Shown: piece by piece, positions 53,680 through 64,000 of the stretch
Layout: the number at the start of each line of letters is the position of its first letter
Position numbering within the stretch: the stretch's first letter is position 1
Assembly: GCA_001600635.1 (NCBI GenBank)
Contig: BCKL01000007.1
Location: forward strand, 334,303 to 398,302
Direction of reading: 5' to 3'
Source of the DNA: Leucosporidium creatinivorum
Lineage: Eukaryota; Basidiomycota; Microbotryomycetes; Leucosporidiales; Leucosporidiaceae
DNA: 64,000 bases
Made by a program: the position numbers and the translations under genes
Notes under the pieces: generated by a model
What the model was told of the DNA's origin: nothing
The model's input: only the letters and a program-made list of their open reading frames with translations
Database searches by the model: none

Positions 53680-56643
53680 ATGTAGGTCAACCACCTCGTT
53701 GCTGTCTCCTCACTCGGCCTATCCTCATCGCATCATAACACCCTCACTCACTCTCTCTCTTCTACTGCGCTGCAGGGGACGGCCAATTCCACAAGATCGT
53801 ACGCTTACTCTATTCAGCTACAGCTCACTCTCCCGCTGACCGCTTTGCTCCCCTACAGCTCCCTCTCTCACCGACCCACAAGAGTCTCCCATCTCGCCCC
53901 TCGGACCCTCGACCCTCTCATCTCCCTCCTCCGGCCCACCCTTGATCCCGCACTCCCGTCTACGCTCTACTTCCCCTCCTCCTCCAGTCCCTCGAGTACA
54001 ACTCCCCTTCACTCACACCTTCACCGCCAGTGCGAGTGCGAGTGCACCAACCCCCACTTCAGCGACCAGCGCCTCCTCGCCAAACCTATCGGGCTTCAAC
54101 AGCTCCAGCACACCACAAGCAGGACTCCACTCCACCGACATCCCATCCGACATCCCCCGCTCCAGTCCCCTCCAAGTCCTCTTCCCCTCGGCTTCCTTCT
54201 CTCGCCGCCTGCCTCAGTCGCACTCGCCTTCACCGCCGGCTATAGCAACAGCAGGCGATTCTTCCGCCATCCCTACGCCAGCGATAGTGGAGAATGATGT
54301 CGAGCGATTGAGGAATTCGGTCAGGAGGTATAGAGAGGAAATTGAGAGGATTGGCGCGGGAGGTGCAAGCGGAGGTTCGGCGCCGAGGGAAGGGATTGAA
54401 CGCGAAGGAGAGGGGGAGGCTGAGGGGTTGAGGGAAGAGGAGGGACAAGCTGCTGTGAGACCGGATGGGCTGCAGAGATTCTCTGGGAGGGATAGGCAGA
54501 GGGAAGCAAGGGCGAGATTGCTCAACGCTGAGGGACGGCAAGGCAGTTTGGCTTTAGGGACGAGGGGCGGAGGAGCAGTAACGTCGGAGGAGGTGGGTAG
54601 AATAGGATCTGCGACGATGCCGAACGGACAAGTCGAGATGGAAAGGGTGTTGAGAGCCGCTCGTCAGGCGTTGAGCACCGCCGTCGCTTTCGCCGAGAGG
54701 TACGCTCCGTCCTCTTCTATCACTCTGAGGAGGTGCCGATGGCTGACCTTCTGACTTTCTGCATTTACAACAGACTCGAGCAAGTCACCACCTCCCTCTC
54801 CACCCTCACCGAAGCCCGCGCAACCCTCCTCCAACGCCAGCGGGCCGCGCTCGACTCCTACAGCAGCCCATCCTCCTCCTTCTCCCTCGCACTCTGGGAC
54901 ACCGATTCTTCACCCTCCNCTTCCTCCCCACTCACACATTTCNGATCCCCATCCTCNANCATCGAAGTCGACCGCCCGCTCCGTCCCTTCCCNTCCACCG
55001 CCCTCANCAACCTCGANCGNAGCATCACTTCCCTCCGAGCNGCTGGGAGTCGGATCGANACCCTCTTGAGGGAGATGGGGCAGAGCAATGAACCCCCCGC
55101 TCCGGAGAGGGAGAGGGAGATCTCGCCCGAGGAGCAGAGGAATCGGTTCTATCAGAGGCAGAGGGAGGAGGTGAGGAGGAGGGCGAGGGCTGCTGAAGAG
55201 GAGGAGGAGAGGGAGGAGATGGCGATGATGGGGAGGGTGGCGGGGCGGTTGCAGGAGAATGCGGGAGGGGGAGCGGCGTTTGAGGGGGACGAAGATGGAA
55301 GGAGCGAGGACGTGATGGACGGCTTTGATTTCGAGGCGGTGTTCAACGCGGCGGATGCTATGGCGATGGGAAACCACACGCCGTTCTCTCGCTCCTCCGT
55401 CGACAATCAGCAGCAATCCCTCCGCCCCTCACCGAACCTCCAAGAACGCCTCCGCCGAGCTCATCTCCCCTCGCCTTCCTCCTCGTCGTCTGTACCGTCC
55501 TCGTCCCCTCCGAGCGGCGTAGCGGCCACCAATCCCATCGCTCCATTCTCTCCTCCCTCGACCTCGACCCTTCCTCTCCCGCCAGCTCCAGCGCCAAACC
55601 TCATTCCCCTCCCTTCGCCCGAGCGCGGGAATCGTCAATCGGGAACGACGAGCTCGCCGAGCGGGCCGTACATGACGCGAGGCTCGCGCTTCATGCATCC
55701 AGAAACGAGTGGCGCAGGCAGGACCTCGACAGCGCCGAGTCCCCGACCTTTCGTCTCTCGTCTTACGCGGTTCGCCTCCTCCTCCTCCTCAGACTCGACT
55801 ACGCAACTTCCTACCACTATCGGCCCGACTCTCGCTCCCCTAGCTTCACCCTCATCAGCGCCGACCAACTCGGCCCTTCCTCGCCCTGCACCGAGGTTCA
55901 TCTCCCGGCTTCCTTCTTCTTCTCCCTCCTCCACCACCAGCAATCCCAGCCTCAGCACTCGACATCCCCTCACTACTCCGACCTCCAATCTCGCGCCCTC
56001 GACCGACCTGTCAGCGCCGCTGGCCCCAGCCTCAGCGCCGAGGTTCATCTCTCGCCTCCCTCCCTCCTCCTCTTTCTCCCCAACCACCAGCACCGGCAGT
56101 CGCATCCACATCGCGACCTCGGAGTCGGACTCGTCGGGCCCCNTCCCCGTGAGGGTCGACCCCTCCTTCNGCCGNGCCATGGCCGACGCTCGGCGGATGC
56201 AAGACTTTGTGCGCTTCACGGAGCAGNATGGGGGGATTGGAGGGCTGGGNGTGGAGGTNAGGACGAGNGTGGTGCCTGTTCGGCCGGAGGAGGAGGAGGA
56301 GGAGGAGGAAGAAGAGACGGAAGAGGACGAGATCCTCATCTCCACCGGCGCGACCGAACGACCCCTCCGTCGCCGGCCTCGCGTCCCTTCCTCCTCCCCT
56401 CCCCGCTCTCCTCCCGCTCCCCAAGCTCAACCACTCGTCTGGCGCCCACATACCCGAGGATTCCAGTCGCAACAGCAGCAGCAGCAGCAAGGCAGTTTGA
56501 GAAGGATGGGCTGGCCGATCAAGTTGGATCGGGATGGGGTTGAGATACGTGAGGAGGGGGATGGGGAGGAGAGCATTGGGAGTGGGAGAGGAGAAGGGCA
56601 GGGGGGGGGGGAGAGGTGGAAAGGCGGGAGGTGCGGGAGGTAG
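53680..56643 (+). CDS. large disordered protein with coiled coil and repeated PRFISRLP motif
   Basis: I do not recognise the family. Four exons (53680-53681, 53776-53798, 53859-54699, 54774-56643) sum to 2736 nt, or 911 residues. The start codon is split AT/G by the first intron, giving MGRPIPQDPPSLTDPQESPI; this is inferred from frame continuity. The protein is Ser/Pro-rich, with a helical region VERLRNSVRRYREEIERIGA and a coiled coil around RLEQVTTSLSTLTEARATLL. Then come ISPEEQRNRFYQRQREEVRR, a long disordered part with three related motifs (PRPFVSRLTRFASS, PRFISRLPSSSPSS, PRFISRLPPSSSFS), a run of Glu, and a short poly-Gln near 56470. Many ambiguous bases at 54919-55060 and 56143-56269 affect single codons. 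Function unknown; a scaffold is possible. Confidence 0.65.
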
Positions 56644-57137
56644 CAGGCTGAGAGGGTGGAGCTGGCGTGGGAGCGATTGCGAGGAGGTTTGGGGCGTTCG
56701 CATTAGGTTCGGTTTTCGTCTACTTCTTCGTCCTTTCTTCTTGTTGCTATTTCACTTTACGTTCATGCATTCCCTCACTTTTTCGAGCAGCGAGGAGGGA
56801 GGCAGAGAGCGAAGGCTCGGCGCTCACTCTTGACCGCTCTCGAGACGCTCTCTGGCTCGCCGGAAATGAGCAGCTGCCTGTGCTTCCAGCCGGATCATTA
56901 CAACATCTCTGCCGATCTATGTGCACGTCTCGCAGCGCTCGACTCGTCCCGCTTCGGCGCTGTCGATGGAATGCCTTCCTCCCGCTGAGGATTGCTGCAC
57001 CGTCTCTTGACCCTCGGAGGCCAGCCGAGCGAGTTTTCTCGTCAGCAGAAGCTGTCCGGCTGCGAGCGTTGGGTGCAGGGAGTTGAGGAAGCCACTCGGG
57101 GCGGGTGTTGGCTCTGCGAGGTAGGTCTGGTGGCGCC
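56644..57137. other. convergent gene-free spacer
   Basis: About 490 bp between the converging 911-residue protein and MED9 genes. It must hold both 3' untranslated regions. A T-rich patch (TTCTTCTTGTTGCTATTTCA near 56735-56754) stands out. No gene or repeat was recognised. Confidence 0.45.
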
Positions 57138-57616
57138 TCAATCCATCTCCATGGCGATTTGAGCTGCTCCCTCGGCGCTCGAATCGCTCGGGATGAGCTT
57201 GGCGAGTGAAGCGAGCTCGGTCCTGTAGCGCAAGAGCCGGGTGAGCCGGCGAACGGAAGCGCAGACAGCGAAAGCTCACTTCTTGGTCTCCAACCTGTCC
57301 TCCAGCTGCTCAATCAACCATGCCTGATCATCCAGACTCATCTCGCCAGCAGGGAGAGCAGCCGCCTGAGTCTTGAGCGCGCTGAGAGCGGAACGGAGGT
57401 GCGAGGCCTGAGGAGAACGAGCAGAGGCGCGTGAGCTAAAGCGTCTGAATTCATGCAGCAACTACATACCTGCTTGCCCACTTCCACTTTTGCTGCTCGC
57501 GCTTCCGGATCCTCTGCTGTAGGCTTTTGGAGCGAGGCGGCTTGGATGAGCTGGACGAGTTGAGGGAAGAGGTTCGAGGCGAGGGTAGTGTCGAAGGAGG
57601 GGAGTTGCTGTTCCAT
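57138..57616 (-). CDS. MED9: Mediator subunit 9-like protein
   Basis: Small helical protein of 119 residues from three exons (57616-57470, 57407-57280, 57222-57138; 360 nt). It starts MEQQLPSFDTTLASNLFPQL, continues VQLIQAASLQKPTAEDPEAR, then a helical pair ASHLRSALSALKTQAAALPA and GEMSLDDQAWLIEQLEDRLE with TKKTELASLAKLIPS. This is the layout of the fungal Med9/Cse2 domain: a helix, a short Pro/Gly loop, a D/E-Q-x-x-L-I-E-x-L-E segment, then a basic coiled coil. Med9 sits in the middle module of Mediator and helps pass regulator signals to Pol II. The protein is small and diverged, so the call is good but not certain. It is divergent from the PRELI-like gene. Confidence 0.72.
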
Positions 57617-57907
57617 GTTGTGGTAGGCTGTGGGCGATGTACGAGAGTCCACGAGACTGCAGCGAATGCTGCAAAGGGAGAGCCGAAATCGAACCTCGTC
57701 GCGAGGAGACGACTCCGCGCGGCTTGGCCTCGAATCATCACCTCGTCTCTGCTTCGGATCGACTACAGCACTCTTACGACAGCCTGAACCGCTCGCTAGA
57801 CCTACAGATCATCTACGCCCTTTTGCAACCTCCCAGACCTTCGTCGTAACTCAGAAAAACGCACTTGGCATCTCGGCCTCTGCAGCGCTCTGTAGGCTCT
57901 CTGAAGC

Positions 57908-58941
57908 ATGGTCTGCTACTCGGAGCAGCAGCACACCTATGAGTGAGTCTTTTTACTGCTCTACAACTTCCCCCGAGCTCTCCTCGCGCTTCTTAGCACG
58001 TTCGGCCTGCTCGAGGCTTCCATCGCCGGAGCTCTCGCTGACCACAGTTCCCTGCACCACAGCGCACCACTCCACTACATCGCACTCGCACACAACCTCC
58101 GCTTCCCTTCTCCCTACTCCACCCATGTCATCTCCTCGGACGTCATCTCACGCTCCTTCGTCGGCTCAAAGCTTCGGACGACTCGCCTGGTGCTCAAGAG
58201 GGGCAAAATGCCAGCATGGGCGCCGAGAGTAGTAGCACAGATTGGTACCAGCTGGGTGTTGGAGGAGACGGAGGTGGATATGGAAGGGGAGGAGAAGGTG
58301 CTGAGGACGAGGAGTCGGAATTTGGACCATAAGACTGTGTTGGAGGTGTTTGAGTGGCAGACATTCCGGCCAATGGAGGGGAACCTACACGGGTGAGCTA
58401 CCACGTCGTTACAAGTCGTGGAGCAGCAGGCTGACCCTTCGCCGAATTCCAGCACCGACGCCCGCACCCTCTCTCGAGTGACCTCCGACTTTGGCTTCTG
58501 GCCTCTGCGGAATCGGATCGAGAAGTTTGGTCAGAACCGCATCCCCAAGGCCAGCGAGAAGGTGCGCACCCATCCTTCCTTCGTGAAACGAGCCCGAGCT
58601 GATACCCCCTTCTTTCGCAGGCCCGCGCCGGCATCGAACTTATGGCCACTCTCCTTATGAACCCCACCACCTGCTCAAAAGTTCTCGCTTCCGGTCCTCT
58701 CGCTCCCTACCCCTTCGACCCCGTCCCCTCTTCCCTCGCCCTCGCCGTCCGAGCCAAATTCGACGAAGCGCGAGCCGTCGTTTCCCGGCGAGAAGAGGAG
58801 GAGACACTGAAACGAGATGAGCAGGAGCCAGGGAGGATCTGGAGAGAACGGTGGAGGGCGGCTGCGAAGAGGGGAGTCACGACGTTTAGGGCGAGGGTGT
58901 GTGCAGCTACCGGCTTGCTGTGCGCCGAGGGGAAGGTATGA
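57908..58941 (+). CDS. PRELI/MSF1 (Ups family) lipid transfer protein
   Basis: Protein of the PRELI-MSF1 fold, which with the Mdm35/TRIAP1 partner shuttles phosphatidic acid or phosphatidylserine across the mitochondrial intermembrane space. Four exons (57908-57942, 58063-58392, 58453-58561, 58621-58941) sum to 795 nt, or 264 residues. Family landmarks: MVCYSEQQHTYDAPLHYIAL (the His-Thr-Tyr/Phe element), FPSPYSTHVISSDVISRSF, RLVLKRGKMPAWA, VLEETEVDMEGEEKVLRTRS, then RNLDHKTVLEVFEWQTFRP. A C-terminal helix rich in Arg/Glu follows (IWRERWRAAAKRGVTTFRA). A GTATGAG donor word spans the stop, so a further exon is possible. Which Ups paralogue it is cannot be decided. Confidence 0.85.
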
Positions 58942-59325
58942 GATGGCGTGAGGGCTGGGAGCGGGTTGTCGGTCGGTCGGTCGTTAGAATCGACCTTGTT
59001 GTAACTATACATCATCATCGCTCTCCTTTCACTGATCTTGGAGGCGCTGGCGAAAGGTACGGCGCAGGAGGAAGAGGAGGTTGGCGCCGAGCTCGTCGGT
59101 GGGCGTCGGTACTGGCGCGCAGCGTCTATGGTAGCACTCGTTTCTCACATTATGCCACTTCACATCTCACCATCTCGCTCTCTCCGGCTGAAGCTCACCC
59201 TGAACCGGCGCGGCGACCTTTCTCCCTCCGCCAACTCGTTCGCTAATCACACCGACCTCACGCACGTCCGAGCAGCATCAAGATACACACCTCTACATCA
59301 TCCCACCGCTCAGACCTTACACACC
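58942..59325. other. spacer upstream of the THEM2-like gene
   Basis: About 380 bp. The frame of the next gene is open back to 59038 but without an ATG in a good context. It probably holds the promoter and leader. A TATACATCATC patch lies near 59007. Confidence 0.4.
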
Positions 59326-60237
59326 ATGCCCGTCGACCCCGCTGTGCTCGAGATCCTGAGGGAGCGCTGCGCTCGTGTTCTGGACATGGGCCACAACGGC
59401 TTTGGCGCCGAGCAGGCCAAGCGGTGCAGATTGTCTGCTATTGAGGTGGATGGCGTAGAGATGGGCGAAGATGGGGTGACAGTGCGTACAGAGAGCTGGG
59501 AGCTGGAGGCGAGGAGCGGAAGTGGGGAGATGCTGACCTTGTCATTGGTGCAGATTCCGGCAAGGGGAGCTTCAGCTACAACAGTCGTGGATATGGAAAT
59601 CGACGAGAGCTGCTGCAACATCTCTGGTGAGCGTTCGGCGCTCGTTCTCGGCTCAGCCACCGAGCTGACCCTCCTTCTGAGCTACAGGCAACGCTCATGG
59701 CGGTTTTCTCGCATGGCTGATCGACCACTGCTCCTCCCTGTCCATCTTCTGCCTCTCTGCGCCGGATCGGTGGATCACCTCGGGCGTGAGCACCAATATC
59801 AAGTGAGCTCGGTCGACCCTTCGAAGTTGCCCGCGCAGTGGAAGCATGCTGATGCTAGCCCTCTTTACAGCACCTTCTACATCTCTGCAGCTCCTGTACG
59901 TCTCCACTTTGCCGATCCTACGCCCCGACTCGCCGCTGACCCTCTCGACCCCTCGGCGTTCGCTCAACTCAGCTCGGGACTCCCGTGCGAGTCGTCTCGA
60001 AGATCATCCAAATCGGAAAGACTAGTGCAACATTGGAGGTCCGCGTCGAGAACCGGTAAGCTGCACCCTCGCCTGCATCGGCTCTGTCGAGGGAGAAACT
60101 GACCCTCGGCTGACCTCTCTTCTCTCTGCAGGGATACGGACAAGCTTATCGCTCTCGGCACGCACGTCAAGCAAGATGCGAAGCGCAGCCCCGAGGCTAC
60201 AGCTCGCATCGGGGTGCACCTTGCTGCGAAGCTGTGA
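59326..60237 (+). CDS. THEM2/ACOT13-like hot-dog thioesterase with AKL tail
   Basis: Single hot-dog (4HBT) thioesterase. Six exons (59326-59481, 59554-59626, 59688-59802, 59871-59895, 59973-60055, 60132-60237) sum to 558 nt, or 185 residues. Signature residues: CCNISGNAHGGFLAWLIDHC, matching the N-x-x-G-x-x-HGG catalytic pattern of acyl-CoA thioesterases, then SGVSTNINTFYISAAP, GTPVRVVSKIIQIGKTSATL, VRVENRDTDKLIALGTHVKQ. The C-terminus is AAKL, a type 1 peroxisomal targeting signal variant (AKL), suggesting a peroxisomal acyl-CoA thioesterase; that location is inferred. A 72 nt intron (59482-59553) with a GTGCGT donor and a CTGACC branch is a multiple of three and stop-free, so the unspliced frame stays open. 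Confidence 0.85.
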
Positions 60238-60452
60238 GCTCGGCGATGAGCACAGAGGCTAGGAGCGGAAGTCGGGACACCGCGCGGACGGGCTTGATGT
60301 AGAGTGAGAACTAGCTACACATGTTATTACACGAGTACACTCCACCGCAGAAAAGAGGGATAGGCCCGGGAGAACGAAAGGTACACCGACGAGACGCGAG
60401 GGGAGGGAGGATGCGAAGGCGAGAGGCGGAGCTAGGAAGAATGGAAAGGGAT

Positions 60453-62154
60453 CTAATGCCGCCTGCGCGACTCGTTGGTGTTCTTCCTGCCGCTTCCGAT
60501 GACGGGGAGGCCTGAAGAGTCGAGACGGACTTCTCCTCCAGCGCCGTTCTTGCCTCCCTTCTTGCGACCCTTCTCGCCGCGCATGAGGGCGGGCTGTAGA
60601 CGTATTCGAGCGAGAGTCAGCTCGGCTATAGCGGCAAGAGCGAAACACATAGCGACTCACCTGCCAATCGACATCGTTGAAGCCAGCAATCCCTCCTGCT
60701 CCTCCAAGTGATCCACTGCTCGTTCCCCTCCTCTTGTCATCCATCACGCTCTTAACCATCGCCCTCATCTCCTTGCCCCTCATAACCTCAGCAGTCTTGA
60801 CACCCCTACTCCACTCCTTCTGATCCTCCCTCAACACCGGGGCAGCGTTGACTCCTCCTCCGGCTTTGCCCATCTTGGGGTTCGGGAGCGAGTAGACGGT
60901 GCCGCGGAGGCGGTATTGGAAGTTGGCTTTGAGGTGGAGGACGTAGCCTTTGGGGTTTTCGGGCGTGGCGGGGACGTAGGTGATGGAGGTGCGGAGGAGG
61001 GTGGGGCCGCCGCAGGAGGGGCAGAAGCGCTTCTCGGGGTTCTTGCAGAGCCTGGTGGGTTGCAGACGAAGCGAGACGGAGGAGTGAAGAGGTGAGGGAG
61101 AGATGGGCAAGCGAACGGTCAGCTTCTATGACTAGAGACCAGCGAGTGGGGAAGGCCGAGCGAGAAACTCACTTGTAGCAAGCATGGCACCTCAAGATCC
61201 AGGTCCTAACCTCCCTGACCCTCTTTCCACCACTTCCGAGCACATTCAGTCCCATCTGCAGCGCAACGTTCTGCATGGCGAAATCGCCCGTGAGGACGGC
61301 CGACTTCATCACGCTCTTGGGCGCCTTCGTGACCTCGCCAGGAGGAGCAAAGAGCCCAAGATCCTTAACCTTCTGCGCGGTGACGTTGTCGGGAGTGATC
61401 CAGTCGCCGCCGGAGCCGGTGGACGAGTCCGAGTCGTTGCCGTCGTCCTCCTCCTCATTCTCGGCGTTGGTCTCCTCGACCTCGGCTTCCGCCTCGATGG
61501 GTGCGTCCTCCTGCTCAACGACGGGCTCCTCGACCGTAGGCTCCTCGACGACAGCGGCCGAAGTAGACGCCACTGGTTGCTCCTCCTCCTTGACGTCCAG
61601 CTGCTCGACCTTCTCGGCGAGCTCCTTGTCCTCGTCCTTCTTCTCCTCCGACGACTCCTCGGGCTTGGGAGGTCCAGTGAGGACTTGACCGGGCGTCTCC
61701 CTGACCCTCCAATGTCCGTTCTCCTCGAGCTCGAGGGTGAGGCAGAGGGCGAGGACGCGAATATCGGCGGCAGAGAGGACGGCGATATCTCCAGTCTTGC
61801 GAGCGAACGATGTGACTGTGCAGGGTGGAAGAAGAGTCAGCGCTACATAGGTCTACAGAAGAAGCGCTGCAACTCACTCTTGGCGATGGCCTCTGCGGTA
61901 GGCTCTCGGACGGTGAATCCATCCTTGGCCTGCGAACCAGGCTGAGCGGGCAGCTGAAGCTGAGCCTCCTGCATGACCTCGCGGCCCTTCTTGTCGCGCA
62001 GCTCACGGACTACATCTGGAGTGACGAGGTAGTTGGAAGCCATGCCTCGAAGGGAAGCCAAAGGCGAAGTCAAGAGCGGCGAAGAGTCGACGATGAGATG
62101 CTTGATGCCCCTCACATCCCCAGAGATGGAAGCGGCGGGTGGTGCGGATGCCAT
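60453..62154 (-). CDS. NOB1: 20S pre-rRNA endonuclease NOB1
   Basis: PIN-domain endonuclease that makes the final cut at the 3' end of 18S rRNA. The PIN domain has KHLIVDSSPLLTSPLASLRG (first catalytic Asp), YLVTPDVVRELRDKKGREVM, FARKTGDIAVLSAADIRVLA (later acidic residues). A long acidic linker follows (Glu-rich stretches between 61440 and 61660, with DSDSSTGSGGDWITPDN). Then come FAMQNVALQMGLNVLG, the zinc ribbon ILRCHACYK and FCPSCGGPTLLRTSITY with four Cys, LHLKANFQYRLRGTVYSLPN, VLREDQKEWSRG and a basic tail EKGRKKGGKNGAGG. It ends SRRRH. Five exons. The start ATG at 62152-62154 lies 186 bp from the divergent LEU2 start. Identity is firm. Confidence 0.95.
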
Positions 62155-62340
62155 GATGGTCGGGTGAGATATACTGTGGTGAGGTGCAGAAAGTCGCTTG
62201 AAAGTGCTAGACGATGCCGAGAGCGATGGAGGTAAGAGGACTTCAAGCTGTTTTTCGGCGCAGACGCAAAGCAAAACCGCAAGTTGGAGATGCTGACCAG
62301 GGTTGCCTCCTGACTTGTCACTCTACATCACACTACAACT
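62155..62340. promoter_or_regulatory. divergent promoter NOB1/LEU2
   Basis: A 186 bp spacer between divergent starts. The CACATCACACTACAACT stretch sits just upstream of LEU2. No leucine-responsive element of the yeast Leu3 type (CCGG-N4-CCGG) was seen. Confidence 0.5.
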
Positions 62341-63892
<1,552 letters not shown>

Positions 63893-64000
63893 GAGTTTGT
63901 ATAGCTCAAGAGAATGCACAAAAGCAGCCGCCGAGGCTTCGTCAGTATCAGCGTGACCCTACTTGCGAAGGCCTTCGACTCGAGCGAGCGCCGGCCAAGC
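63893..64000. other. 3' flank of LEU2 at window end
   Basis: About 110 bp. It contains the LEU2 3' untranslated region. GTCAGTATCAGCGTGACCC near 63942 hints at intron-like words but no exon could be supported before the window ends. Confidence 0.3.

Noticed and set aside
57276-57278. TGA at 57276-57278 as MED9 stop
   Set aside because: It overlaps a GTGAGC donor. Splicing to 57222 continues the coiled coil in frame to a later stop at 57138-57140.

Overview
The window is nuclear DNA from a basidiomycete fungus, most likely a GC-rich red-yeast-type member of Pucciniomycotina (Microbotryomycetes). This rests on gene content, very dense short introns (mostly 50-130 nt), a strong CTGAC/CTAAC branch site 15-30 nt upstream of a CAG acceptor, short spacers, and complex I genes that budding yeasts such as Saccharomyces lack. 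The species call is inference. No rRNA, tRNA, CRISPR array or replication origin could be supported. Gene models were built by hand by joining exons at GT..AG sites. Where exon lengths were summed (RAB11, NDUFA13, the LEA-like gene, RBM42, the F-box gene, the 53.7 kb gene, MED9, PRELI, THEM2-like, LEU2) each total is a multiple of three and ends on a stop.

Layout. 0.4-9.6 kb: 14-3-3, a mitochondrial LEA-like protein, XAP5/FAM50, RAB11 and an F-box/LRR-like protein. 9.6-11.9 kb: a gene-poor block with copy A of a 1.2 kb dispersed repeat and an inverted fragment copied from RAB11. 11.9-35.4 kb: RBM42, NDUFA13, an alpha/beta hydrolase, NDUFS3, GWT1, a membrane protein, an aminotransferase, an acyl-CoA thioesterase II, BCAS2, a diamine-type GNAT, a methyltransferase, RIX1, UTP15 and an orphan with an internal repeat. 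35.4-38.6 kb: a second gene-poor block with ambiguous bases and copy B of the 1.2 kb repeat, inverted relative to copy A. 38.6-63.9 kb: a HAD phosphatase with a large insertion, PEX10, a repeat-bearing single-pass membrane protein, NDUFAF3, VAC14, NOP14, a large disordered protein, MED9, a PRELI/Ups protein, a THEM2-like thioesterase, NOB1 and LEU2.

Functionally the genes are housekeeping: ribosome biogenesis (RIX1, UTP15, NOP14, NOB1), splicing or RNA binding (XAP5, BCAS2, RBM42), complex I (NDUFA13, NDUFS3, NDUFAF3), and peroxisome or acyl-CoA metabolism (PEX10, the TesB-type enzyme, and a THEM2-like enzyme ending in AKL). Neighbouring genes are mostly arranged head to head across spacers of about 100-850 bp, and RIX1/UTP15 share a 210 bp divergent promoter.

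The most unusual items are the inverted repeat pair with its captured RAB11 fragment, coding starts split or immediately followed by introns (14-3-3, RAB11, LEU2, the 53.7 kb gene), a stop-free 183 nt in-frame intron inside the LEU2 active-site-proximal motif, and two orphan repeat proteins. I did not find a clearly new multi-gene system.
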